Position numbers and translations under genes: made by a program. 9,630 bases of DNA from Nitrospirota bacterium (GTDB lineage: Bacteria; Nitrospirota; Thermodesulfovibrionia; Thermodesulfovibrionales; JdFR-85): contig JAADGU010000042.1 in assembly GCA_013152195.1 (NCBI GenBank), positions 1 through 9,630 of the forward strand. The letters are read 5' to 3'. Shown one piece after another: positions 1 through 5,839 of this stretch. The notes beneath the pieces were generated by a model that worked only from the letters and a program-made list of their open reading frames with translations, did not search any database and was not told the origin of the DNA. The stretch's first letter is position 1. Every line of letters begins with the position of its first letter.

Positions 1-229
1 TTAAGGCGAGATTATTTGATTCTGTGCCGCCGGAGGTAAAGATTATCTCTTCCGCGCTTGCCCCAATGAGCTCTGCTACAGCGGTCCTTGCACCTTCAAC
101 AAGCTCGTGAGCCTTTTGTCCGGCTATATGAGAGCTTGAGGGATTGCCATAAACATTCAGGGCATCACAGATGGCATCCCTTACCTCCATATCAACGGGA
201 GTTGTGGCATTATGGTCCAGATAAATCAT
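1..229 (-). CDS. Cysteine desulfurase (NifS/IscS family), N-terminal part, runs off the window
   Basis: The first 76 residues of a PLP-dependent cysteine desulfurase are visible; the rest lies beyond base 1. The family takes sulfur from L-cysteine as an enzyme persulfide for Fe-S clusters or tRNA thiolation. Seen directly: the start MIYLDHNATTPV (residues 1-12), the GNPSSSH motif (about 31-37) and TSGGTESNN (about 65-73), which is the PLP-phosphate-binding segment of this family. The catalytic lysine and cysteine loop are outside the window, so NifS, IscS and SufS types cannot be separated, although the YLDHNATTP opening favours NifS/IscS. The ATG overlaps the rapZ stop as ATGA (4-bp overlap), and GAGAG just upstream can serve as a weak ribosome site. 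It is therefore very likely translated together with rapZ. In E. coli the gene after rapZ is npr, so this neighbour differs. Confidence 0.93.
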   Translation of the reverse strand, partial: MIYLDHNATTPVDMEVRDAICDALNVYGNPSSSHIAGQKAHELVEGARTAVAELIGASAEEIIFTSGGTESNNLAL

Positions 230-1095
230 AGCTCTCTGTGTATCACCTTTATTTCGAGGTCAAACGTTGAGTCGAGGTATTGAGACAGTTCCTCTGCAAT
301 TACCGGAGACCTGTGCTGGCCGCCGGTACAGCCAACACCGATAGTCAGGGATGAGCGGCCCTCTTTAAGATACTCGGTAACCAGAAAATTGATAAGGTCT
401 TTGAGCTTGTCAAGTAGTTTGTTAGTGACAGGATTGTTCAGAACGTACTTTTTTACCGGTGGATTAAGGCCGTTTAGTTCTCTCAATTCAGCAATAAAGT
501 ATGGATTGGGCAGGAATCGTATGTCAAAGAGGATGTCCACTTCCTGGGGGATCCCAAACTTGTACCCAAAAGAGATGATATTGATACCCATAGAGGGCTT
601 TTGGTCTCCACCAAAGGCCTCCATAATAAAGGACCTTAACTGGTGAGGGGTGTATGATGATGTATCAATGACCCTGTTTGCAAGTTTCCTCAGGTATGAG
701 AGATATTCTGCCTCTAATTTCAGGGCATTCCTGATGTCTCCGCCTGAGGTTTCAGCCAGTGGGTGAGGCCGCCTTGTCTCTTTAAACCGCCTTAAAAGGA
801 TGGATCTTTCAGCCTCAAGGAAGACAACCTCTGCATCATAATCTTCCCTTAGAGAGTTAATGGCTTCTTCCACACCGTCAACAAAGCTCCTCTCCCTGAC
901 GTCAACGCTGATTGCCACTTTTTTGATATTGTTCCCGGACGCCGAGAGATTGATGAAATTCTTGAGTAGTTGAGGCGGAAAATTATCTATGCAGAAGAAG
1001 CCGACATCTTCAAGGGCCCTCAGTGCTACTGTTTTACCGGCACCTGAGAGCCCTGTAATAACGACTACTCTGATGGGTGCTTCATGCTGGTTCAA
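226..1095 (-). CDS. rapZ: RapZ, RNase adapter / nucleotide-binding protein (YvcJ/YhbJ family)
   Basis: The 289-residue protein has the usual family length. The N-terminal P-loop domain carries Walker A GLSGAGKT (15-22) and the family segment CIDNFPP (35-41). The C-terminal domain carries GCTGGQHRS (255-263), the hallmark of RapZ. In E. coli RapZ binds the sRNAs GlmY and GlmZ and presents GlmZ to RNase E, adjusting GlmS and hence UDP-GlcNAc supply; the Bacillus homologue YvcJ acts without RNase E. The start is TTG at 1095: a stop codon lies directly upstream in frame and no ATG or GTG occurs before the P-loop. This start overlaps the hpf end by 14 bp, with GGAG about 12 nt upstream, so translation is probably coupled to hpf. 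No ptsN lies between hpf and rapZ. A shared role with RNase Y from the same cluster is an inference. Confidence 0.96.
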   Translation of the reverse strand: MNQHEAPIRVVVITGLSGAGKTVALRALEDVGFFCIDNFPPQLLKNFINLSASGNNIKKVAISVDVRERSFVDGVEEAINSLREDYDAEVVFLEAERSILLRRFKETRRPHPLAETSGGDIRNALKLEAEYLSYLRKLANRVIDTSSYTPHQLRSFIMEAFGGDQKPSMGINIISFGYKFGIPQEVDILFDIRFLPNPYFIAELRELNGLNPPVKKYVLNNPVTNKLLDKLKDLINFLVTEYLKEGRSSLTIGVGCTGGQHRSPVIAEELSQYLDSTFDLEIKVIHREL

Positions 1096-1603
1096 TTAAT
1101 CCGAAATCTCCATCTTTCATTCTGTAAAGTACATTGATAGTGCCACTATCTGCGCTTGTAAATACAAAGAAATCATTGCCAAGGAGCTCCATCTGCATGG
1201 CAGCCTCTTCTGGTGTCATTGGCTTTGTGGCAATTCTTTTTCTCTGTATTATCCTGATTTCAGGATATGTGTCTGTTTCCTCAGCCGGGGGAGCAGGCTG
1301 TGTACGGTTTTCCTTGCGCTGGGTGATCAGTTTTTCCTTGTACTTTTTTGTCTGACGTTCCAGTTTCTCAACCACTTCATCAATAGAGGAGTATATTTCA
1401 CCTGTTACTCCCTCTGCCTGAATCATGATTCCGTTGGCTTTAAGCAGTACCTCTGCCTTGTGTCTGTATTTTTCTACTGAAAGAGTTACTACAGCCTCTG
1501 TTATGGAAGAGAGGTATTTTTCAAATTTTCTTACTTTGCTTTCTGCATAATCTCTGAGGGCTGGGGTGATATCGAGATGACGTCCGTTGATGATAATGTT
1601 CAT
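1082..1603 (-). CDS. hpf: Long-form ribosome hibernation promoting factor
   Basis: The 173-residue protein has the long-form architecture: an N-terminal ribosome-binding domain (about 1-95, opening MNIIINGRHLDITPALRDYAESK), a short Pro/Glu-rich linker (about 100-113), and a C-terminal dimerisation domain (about 114-172, with KPMTPEEAAMQMELLGNDFFVF). Long HPF binds the decoding centre of the 30S subunit through its N domain. It joins two 70S ribosomes into 100S dimers through its C domain, storing them in starvation. The gene follows rpoN after 64 bp, as in the E. coli rpoN-hpf order, although E. coli Hpf is the short form. A very strong ribosome site (AAGGAGGT) sits just before the ATG, which fits a highly made protein and settles the start. 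A possible internal promoter precedes it. Confidence 0.96.
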   Translation of the reverse strand: MNIIINGRHLDITPALRDYAESKVRKFEKYLSSITEAVVTLSVEKYRHKAEVLLKANGIMIQAEGVTGEIYSSIDEVVEKLERQTKKYKEKLITQRKENRTQPAPPAEETDTYPEIRIIQRKRIATKPMTPEEAAMQMELLGNDFFVFTSADSGTINVLYRMKDGDFGLIEPA

Positions 1604-1627
1604 GTTAACCTCCTTTTTGGATTGAAT

Positions 1628-1633
1628 ATTGTA
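1628..1633 (-). promoter_or_regulatory. Possible internal promoter -10 before hpf
   Basis: On the minus strand this is TACAAT (five of six consensus bases), preceded by TGG, an extended -10 feature. It lies in the 64-bp rpoN-hpf spacer, about 25 bp before the hpf start. No convincing -35 hexamer is seen 16-18 bp upstream. An extra promoter would let hpf be raised in stationary phase independently of rpoN; that is inference. Confidence 0.25.
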
Positions 1634-1667
1634 CCAAATATCAGTTTTCAGTTTCCGGTCTTTGGTC

Positions 1668-3122
1668 TTAAAACTCCACCCTTTTTCTTCTGGAATTTGG
1701 CGGAATTTTGAGCTCTTCCCTGTATTTTGCTACGGTCCTTCTGGCTATGGTTATGTTCTGTTGATTCAGAAAATCAGCTATCTTCTGGTCGCTGAATGGT
1801 TTTTTTGGATTCTCTTCAGAAATTATTTTTTTTATCTGCTCCTTTACCAGGGTGGACGAGATATCTTCGTTGTTACCCTGAAGCGAGCTGCTGAAGAAGA
1901 ATCTGAAACTGAAAATTCCATGGGGACAGGCCAGGTATTTGCTGGAAGTAACCCTGCTGACGGTACTTTCGTGCATGCTGATATCTGTTGCCACATCCCT
2001 TAAATTGAGCGGTTTGATATAGCGTGGGCCGTAATCAAAGAACTTCTCCTGGAAGTGGAGGATGCTCTTTGTCACCTTGTAGATGGTCTTGTTCCTCTGG
2101 TCCAGACTCTTTATAAGCCAGAGAGCGGAACGGAGTTTTTCCTCAAGGAACTGCTTCTCCTCCTTTGTCAGGGAAGCCTTGTTCATCAGGAGCTTTCTGT
2201 ATTGATTGTTCAGCCTGAGCCTTGGAATTCCCTCATCATTGAGGATAATCTGGTATTCTCCATCTGTCTTTTCAATATACACATCAGGTATTACATAGTT
2301 TGTTTCGTGGGACGAGAAGTTTCTTGCAGGTTTCGGGTCGAGGTCTTCAATGATTTTTACGGCTATCATTATATCTTCGTAGGTTGCACCATACTGTTTT
2401 GCGATAGCCTTATACTTCTTTTTCTCAAGCTCTCCAAGATTGTTCTGCACTATTTTTTCAACCAGGGTGCCATCAAGGCCAAGCATTTTTATCTGGATTA
2501 GCAGACATTCCCTGAGATTTCTTGCGCATATCCCCGGCGGGTCCAGTTCCTGAACAAGTCTGATGGCCTCTCTTACCTGCTCTACCGGGATTTTACATAT
2601 CTCTGCCAGCTCTTCATCCGACATCCTCAGGTATCCGTTATCATCAATATTGCCAATAATTACCTCTGAGATAGTCTGAAGCTTTTCATCACTTGTATTC
2701 AATCGGAGTTGCCAGTTAAGGTGTTCGTAGAGGTTTGGGGAAGAAGATACAAACTGTTCAAATGATGTCGGAGCATCTGTTCCAGGCGTGAAATAACCGA
2801 GGTCTCTTCCATCACTGCTTCTTTCATCAAAATAATCATCTGCCCTGAAGGTCATGAGACTTTCAAGGGGTGCCAGCACGTCTTCTTCAGGTGTTGATTC
2901 CGGGGGCTCTGCCTCCTGGTTTTTTTGTTCTTCCTGTGTCTGTTCTTCCTGCACCTGCTCTTCCTGGAGATCCTCAAGGAAGGGGTTTTCTGTGAGTTCC
3001 TGATTCAGTGCCTGCGTTAGCTCCAGTTGTGGCAGCTGCAGGAGTTTGATTGCCTGCTGAAGCTGAGGTGTCAGTACAAGTTTTTGTGATAATTTTATTT
3101 CGAGTCTGGTTTCAAGTGCCAT
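1668..3122 (-). CDS. rpoN: RNA polymerase sigma-54 factor
   Basis: This 484-residue protein is full length for sigma-54, the sigma factor that recognises -24/-12 promoters and needs an AAA+ enhancer-binding activator. Region I (about 1-50) is rich in Gln and Leu and contacts the activator. Region II (about 51-115) is acidic and low-complexity, with a five-residue EEQ repeat. The core-binding domain spans about 120-310. A helix-turn-helix lies near 372-395 (RDVATDISMHESTVSRVTS), and the RpoN box ARRTVAKYR is at 460-468, which reads the -24 element. The ATG shares one base with the lptB stop (TAATG), with GAGGAG about 11 nt upstream. The position after lptB and before hpf is the classical Gram-negative arrangement. 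A sigma-54-type promoter stands before lptC, so autoregulation is possible. Confidence 0.98.
   Translation of the reverse strand: MALETRLEIKLSQKLVLTPQLQQAIKLLQLPQLELTQALNQELTENPFLEDLQEEQVQEEQTQEEQKNQEAEPPESTPEEDVLAPLESLMTFRADDYFDERSSDGRDLGYFTPGTDAPTSFEQFVSSSPNLYEHLNWQLRLNTSDEKLQTISEVIIGNIDDNGYLRMSDEELAEICKIPVEQVREAIRLVQELDPPGICARNLRECLLIQIKMLGLDGTLVEKIVQNNLGELEKKKYKAIAKQYGATYEDIMIAVKIIEDLDPKPARNFSSHETNYVIPDVYIEKTDGEYQIILNDEGIPRLRLNNQYRKLLMNKASLTKEEKQFLEEKLRSALWLIKSLDQRNKTIYKVTKSILHFQEKFFDYGPRYIKPLNLRDVATDISMHESTVSRVTSSKYLACPHGIFSFRFFFSSSLQGNNEDISSTLVKEQIKKIISEENPKKPFSDQKIADFLNQQNITIARRTVAKYREELKIPPNSRRKRVEF
2927..2971. repeat. Three-copy 15-bp in-frame repeat in rpoN region II
   Basis: Three consecutive 15-bp units begin at 2927, 2942 and 2957, sharing the core TCTTCCTG on the plus strand. 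They encode the five-residue repeat EEQVQ / EEQTQ / EEQKN in the acidic region II of sigma-54, a segment that varies in length and sequence between species. In-frame expansion by slippage would lengthen an unstructured acidic linker without disturbing the reading frame. Confidence 0.7.
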
Positions 3123-3847
3123 TATAAGGTAAACTCCTCTCCAAGATAGGCAGACCTTACCTCCGGGTTATTTATTAATTTCTCTGGTCCACCTTCATCC
3201 AGTACAGCTCCGTCACTGATGATATATGCCCTGTCTGTTATGGACAGGGTGTCTCTCACGTTATGGTCAGTCAGGAGTATGCCTATCCCCTTATCTTTAA
3301 GATACCTCAAAGTATGTTTTAATTCAAGTATGGCTATAGGGTCAATGCCTGCAAAGGGTTCATCAAAGAGGATAAAAGTTGGTTCTGTGGCGAGGGTACG
3401 TGCAATCTCGGTTCTCCTCCTCTCACCGCCTGATAGGTGTATCCCCTTTCTCTCAGAGAAGTCTTTTAATTGAAACTCCTCAAGGAGTTTTAGGAGTTTT
3501 TCCTCTATCTCTGTCTTGCTGTAACCCTTTATCTCCAGGATGGCCCGGATATTATCCCTTACTGTAAGGCGTCTGAAGATAGACGGCTCCTGGGGAAGAT
3601 AGCTGATTCCCATTCTTGCACGTTGATACATGGGAAGACTGCTTATGTCCGTTTCATCAAGAAATATCTCTCCGCTGTCGGCCTTCACCATACCTACTAT
3701 CATGTAAAAGGTTGTTGTCTTTCCTGCCCCGTTGGGACCGAGCAGACCGACTATCTCTCCGGTATTTACAGAGATATCAAGCCCTTTTACTGCGGCTTTT
3801 CCCTTATAAGACTTCTTCAAACCTTTGGATAATAGTTTATGGGCCAT
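3122..3847 (-). CDS. lptB: LPS export ABC transporter ATP-binding protein LptB
   Basis: The 241-residue cytoplasmic ATPase powers LPS extraction from the inner membrane with the LptF/LptG permeases, which are not in this window. All ABC motifs are visible: Walker A GPNGAGKT (37-44), Q-loop within YLPQEPSIF (83-91, Gln86), signature LSGGERRR (138-145), Walker B FILFDEP (158-164, catalytic Glu163) and the H-loop His195 in LTDHNVRD. The LSGGERRRTEIARTLA and DEPFAGIDP stretches are typical of LptB rather than of amino-acid importers. The ATG lies one base after the lptA stop, and no clear Shine-Dalgarno is seen, so translation probably depends on ribosomes finishing lptA. Its stop overlaps the rpoN start. 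Confidence 0.97.
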   Translation of the reverse strand: MAHKLLSKGLKKSYKGKAAVKGLDISVNTGEIVGLLGPNGAGKTTTFYMIVGMVKADSGEIFLDETDISSLPMYQRARMGISYLPQEPSIFRRLTVRDNIRAILEIKGYSKTEIEEKLLKLLEEFQLKDFSERKGIHLSGGERRRTEIARTLATEPTFILFDEPFAGIDPIAILELKHTLRYLKDKGIGILLTDHNVRDTLSITDRAYIISDGAVLDEGGPEKLINNPEVRSAYLGEEFTL

Positions 3848-3848
3848 T

Positions 3849-4367
3849 TTATTTTTTAATTATTACGCGGCTGTTTTCAACTTCTGAGCGGTCACTTGTA
3901 ATATAATAAACCATCCTGTCTCCTGAAATTGTACTGTTACCCTCTGTGGCAACAGGATTTCCGGTAAAGACGATCTTTTGCAGCTCTTTGTAATAGATGG
4001 CCTCTCCGGATGTTATTTCGCGTGCATCCTTAATGAGCTTCACATTTCCCCTTGCCTCTATCCTTCTGACATCTCCTGCTTCTGAATAAAAGACCTTCAT
4101 CCAGTCGGCATAAAGGGTTATCTTTCCCTGACGTGCTACCACGCTGCCTTCAAATACAGCTGTATGTGCCCTGTTATCGGCTATAAGCTTTTCAGCTGTT
4201 ATCTCAACCGGTTCTTCATCTGATAGCACTGCAGTCCGGAGAGACGAGTCATTTGAGCCCGAAACGCTCCTGCTGTTTTCAGGTTCCTGGGCTCCTGCCA
4301 TGCCTGTTGTAACGAACAGGAAGCAAAAAAATACCAACAGAGTCTTAATAAAAGACTGCCCTGACAT
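3849..4367 (-). CDS. lptA: LptA/OstA-type periplasmic LPS transport protein
   Basis: The 172-residue protein has an N-terminal signal peptide (hydrophobic 7-22, likely cleavage near AGA-Q at 26-27). A beta-rich OstA-like domain follows from about 53 to 168, starting EPVEITAEKLIADN, with the repeated pattern of a sentence-like beta-jellyroll (AVFEGSVVARQGKITLYADWMKV; IEARGNVKLI; TSGEAIYY). LptA forms the periplasmic bridge between inner-membrane LptC and outer-membrane LptD. The ATG lies inside the end of lptC (23-bp overlap) and has a strong site, GGAGGT, eight bases upstream, so it can be translated efficiently on its own. The order lptC-lptA-lptB supports the assignment, since the sequence family itself diverges fast. 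Confidence 0.92.
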   Translation of the reverse strand: MSGQSFIKTLLVFFCFLFVTTGMAGAQEPENSRSVSGSNDSSLRTAVLSDEEPVEITAEKLIADNRAHTAVFEGSVVARQGKITLYADWMKVFYSEAGDVRRIEARGNVKLIKDAREITSGEAIYYKELQKIVFTGNPVATEGNSTISGDRMVYYITSDRSEVENSRVIIKK

Positions 4368-4857
4368 TTCCGGTAACCTCCATCACCTGCGAATCCTTTA
4401 TTCTTCCGCTTCTGCCCGAGAGCATGTATTTTTTACCTCTAATAACAAGGCCCTTTGAAGTTGTAAGAATATCCTCTGACGGAAGATAGAGTAATTCCGG
4501 TGATTTAAAGGTAAACCCCTTTCCCTTGCCGTTAACCATGCCGGACAGTCTGATCTGACCGTTAGTGATATCATAAAAACCCTCTTTTGAATGGAGACTT
4601 AAATCTCCCCTGAAATAAAGTATCTTGACATCCTTTAATTCAGATTCAGTTTCATTCCTGGAAAAGAGCGCCTCCTTAATCTCTGCGCGCCAATCAGGTT
4701 TCTCTTTCTTATAATACACTACCTCGACCCCTTTCATAACAGATTTTCCGGCCCCCATGGTATAAGAATGTTTTTTATTCCCAGTAGCCAGCCAGACCAG
4801 GAGTAATAAGAGGGGGAATATTGCCAGCAGAAGAGATATTGTACTATATTTCTTCAT
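4345..4857 (-). CDS. lptC: LptC, inner-membrane LPS export protein
   Basis: A protein of about 170 residues with one N-terminal membrane segment (about residues 5-24, the LLLAIFPLLLLLVWLA stretch) and a periplasmic domain rich in beta strands, as in LptC, which passes LPS from LptBFG to LptA. The family is weakly conserved, so the call rests on length, topology, the pattern EGFYDITNGQIRLSG, and the position before lptA and lptB. I chose the ATG at 4857, giving the start MKKYSTIS. A GTG at 4869 would add four residues, but the only GGAAGA lies directly against that GTG with no spacing, while it is about 11 nt from the ATG. It is the first gene after a promoter region and overlaps lptA by 23 bp. 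Confidence 0.88.
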   Translation of the reverse strand: MKKYSTISLLLAIFPLLLLLVWLATGNKKHSYTMGAGKSVMKGVEVVYYKKEKPDWRAEIKEALFSRNETESELKDVKILYFRGDLSLHSKEGFYDITNGQIRLSGMVNGKGKGFTFKSPELLYLPSEDILTTSKGLVIRGKKYMLSGRSGRIKDSQVMEVTGNVRAVFY

Positions 4858-4882
4858 CTTGAAATGCACTCTTCCATGTAAA

Positions 4883-4888
4883 ATTATA
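4883..4888 (-). promoter_or_regulatory. Extended -10 sigma-70 type promoter element upstream of lptC
   Basis: The minus strand reads TGG then TATAAT, a perfect -10 hexamer with the extended TGn motif. It is about 25 bp before the chosen lptC ATG, so the mRNA leader would be about 20 nt. The -35 candidate (TTGCTG, 18-bp spacer) matches only partly, which extended -10 promoters tolerate. That -35 candidate overlaps the -12 part of the sigma-54 element, so the two polymerases could not bind together. Confidence 0.6.
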
Positions 4889-4907
4889 CCATTAGCGGTT
4901 GCAATTC

Positions 4908-4924
4908 AGCAAATATTATGCCAA
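4908..4924 (-). promoter_or_regulatory. Candidate sigma-54 (-24/-12) promoter for lptCAB-rpoN-hpf-rapZ
   Basis: The minus strand reads TTGGCATAATATTTGCT. Against the sigma-54 consensus YTGGCACG-N4-TTGCW it matches 11 of 13 defined positions, and the invariant GG and GC are exactly ten bases apart. The expected start is near 4897, about 40 nt before the lptC ATG. The site is in the only intergenic gap before lptC and points at the operon that encodes sigma-54 itself. No enhancer-binding site is proved, but an imperfect dyad lies further upstream (4944-4960). Confidence 0.55.
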
Positions 4925-4943
4925 TGGCAGTAACAGGCATGTT

Positions 4944-4968
4944 GCTTTGAACCTCAAGGCATTTTTTT
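4944..4968 (+). terminator. Intrinsic-terminator-like hairpin facing the plus strand
   Basis: On the plus strand GCTTTGA, loop ACC, TCAAGGC forms a 7-bp stem (one U-G pair), followed by A and seven Ts (4962-4968). On the minus strand the hairpin is preceded, not followed, by the homopolymer, so it would not end ymdB transcripts. No plus-strand gene ends here, so its target would be an antisense or short transcript. The 17-bp dyad could instead be a protein-binding site upstream of the sigma-54 element. Confidence 0.45.
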
Positions 4969-4990
4969 GAGTAAGAAAGGCGGTTTTTTT

Positions 4991-5773
4991 TCAGTTGCCG
5001 GTCTTTAACTGTAATCGCTGTATAGAGGTAGAAAGGCCGGTTTTTTCGTCAATTTCCACTATTACCCCACAGAGCATCCCGATCCCTTTTGCTGTCTCAA
5101 ATTTTTTGGGCATCTGTGTCAGAAATTTATCAATAATCTGATTTCTATCCACACCTATGACTGAATTAAACGGACCGGTCATTCCTACATCAGTAATATA
5201 GGCAGTTCCATTCGGAAGTATCTGCTCGTCGGCAGTCTGTACATGCGTGTGCGTACCCAGGACAGCTGAAACATGACCATCCATATAAAAGCCAAAGGCT
5301 ATCTTCTCTGAGGTTGCCTCAGCATGGAAATCCACAATAATCATGTCAGTCTCTTCTTTTAATCGTTTGATCTCTGCAGCAGCAGTCCTGAAGGGACAGT
5401 CCATGATGTTCATGAAGACGCGGCCCGAGACATTCAATATCCCCACTTTTTTGCCGTTCAAATTGTAGATAATACTCCCGGAACCAGGTACTCCTGGTGG
5501 ATAATTGACCGGTCTGAGAATCCGGTCCTCCTTTACAAGGAGGGCCACTGCCTCTTTTTTATCCCAGATATGGTTGCCTGAGGTCATGATATGAACGCCG
5601 TAATTGAATAGCTCGGTTGCAACCTTTTCTGTTATGCCGAACCCTCCGGCTGCGTTCTCACAGTTGGCAATCGTCAGATCTATCTTGAAGCGGCTGATAA
5701 GTGTTGGAAGAAAGGCCATTACCGCCTTTCTTCCAACCTTGCCCACAATGTCACCTATAAGCAGAACTTTCAC
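4991..5773 (-). CDS. ymdB: YmdB-type metallophosphoesterase (TIGR00282 family)
   Basis: The 260-residue cytoplasmic dimetal phosphoesterase matches the Bacillus YmdB type, which hydrolyses 2',3'-cyclic nucleotides and affects biofilm versus motility choice. Residues expected to bind the two metals are at the family positions: Asp8 (LLIGDIVG), Glu39-Asn40 (NCENAAGG), Asn67-His68 (SGNHIWD), His150 (DFHAEATSEK), and His175 and His177 (GTHTHVQTAD). The TDVGMTGPFNSVIG segment (194-207) is also characteristic. The start is GTG at 5773, directly giving MKVLLIGD; no good Shine-Dalgarno precedes it, so expression may depend on the upstream gene. It follows rny after 66 bp, the same neighbour as in Bacillus, which suggests a joint role in RNA turnover. 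It is unrelated to the E. coli macrodomain protein also called YmdB. Confidence 0.93.
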   Translation of the reverse strand: MKVLLIGDIVGKVGRKAVMAFLPTLISRFKIDLTIANCENAAGGFGITEKVATELFNYGVHIMTSGNHIWDKKEAVALLVKEDRILRPVNYPPGVPGSGSIIYNLNGKKVGILNVSGRVFMNIMDCPFRTAAAEIKRLKEETDMIIVDFHAEATSEKIAFGFYMDGHVSAVLGTHTHVQTADEQILPNGTAYITDVGMTGPFNSVIGVDRNQIIDKFLTQMPKKFETAKGIGMLCGVIVEIDEKTGLSTSIQRLQLKTGN

Positions 5774-5784
5774 AATAAACGAGG

Positions 5785-5808
5785 ACCCTGACGAAGGGTT
5801 TGGCCCTT
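5785..5808. promoter_or_regulatory. Two mutually exclusive short hairpins in the rny-ymdB spacer
   Basis: ACCCT (5785-5789) can pair with AGGGT (5795-5799), and AAGGG (5794-5798) can pair with CCCTT (5804-5808). Both helices are 5 bp with 5-nt loops and share the middle segment, so only one can form at a time. The site is 12 bp before the ymdB GTG, where such a switch could affect translation or RNA processing. There is no T tract, so it is not an intrinsic terminator. The helices are short and may be chance. Confidence 0.3.
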
Positions 5809-5839
5809 AAGCCGCGCACTCCGGTTTACAAAACTGTAT

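Noticed and set aside
2055..2501. Plus-strand open frame of 148 codons
   Set aside because: It lies wholly antisense within rpoN, whose motifs are intact, and resembles no known protein.
3219..3906. Plus-strand open frames opposite lptB
   Set aside because: They mirror the conserved ABC motifs of lptB and have no start signals or domains.
4976..5046. Two plus-strand T tracts (about 4985-4991 and 5040-5047) near the ymdB end
   Set aside because: Neither follows a convincing hairpin, and the second lies inside ymdB coding sequence.
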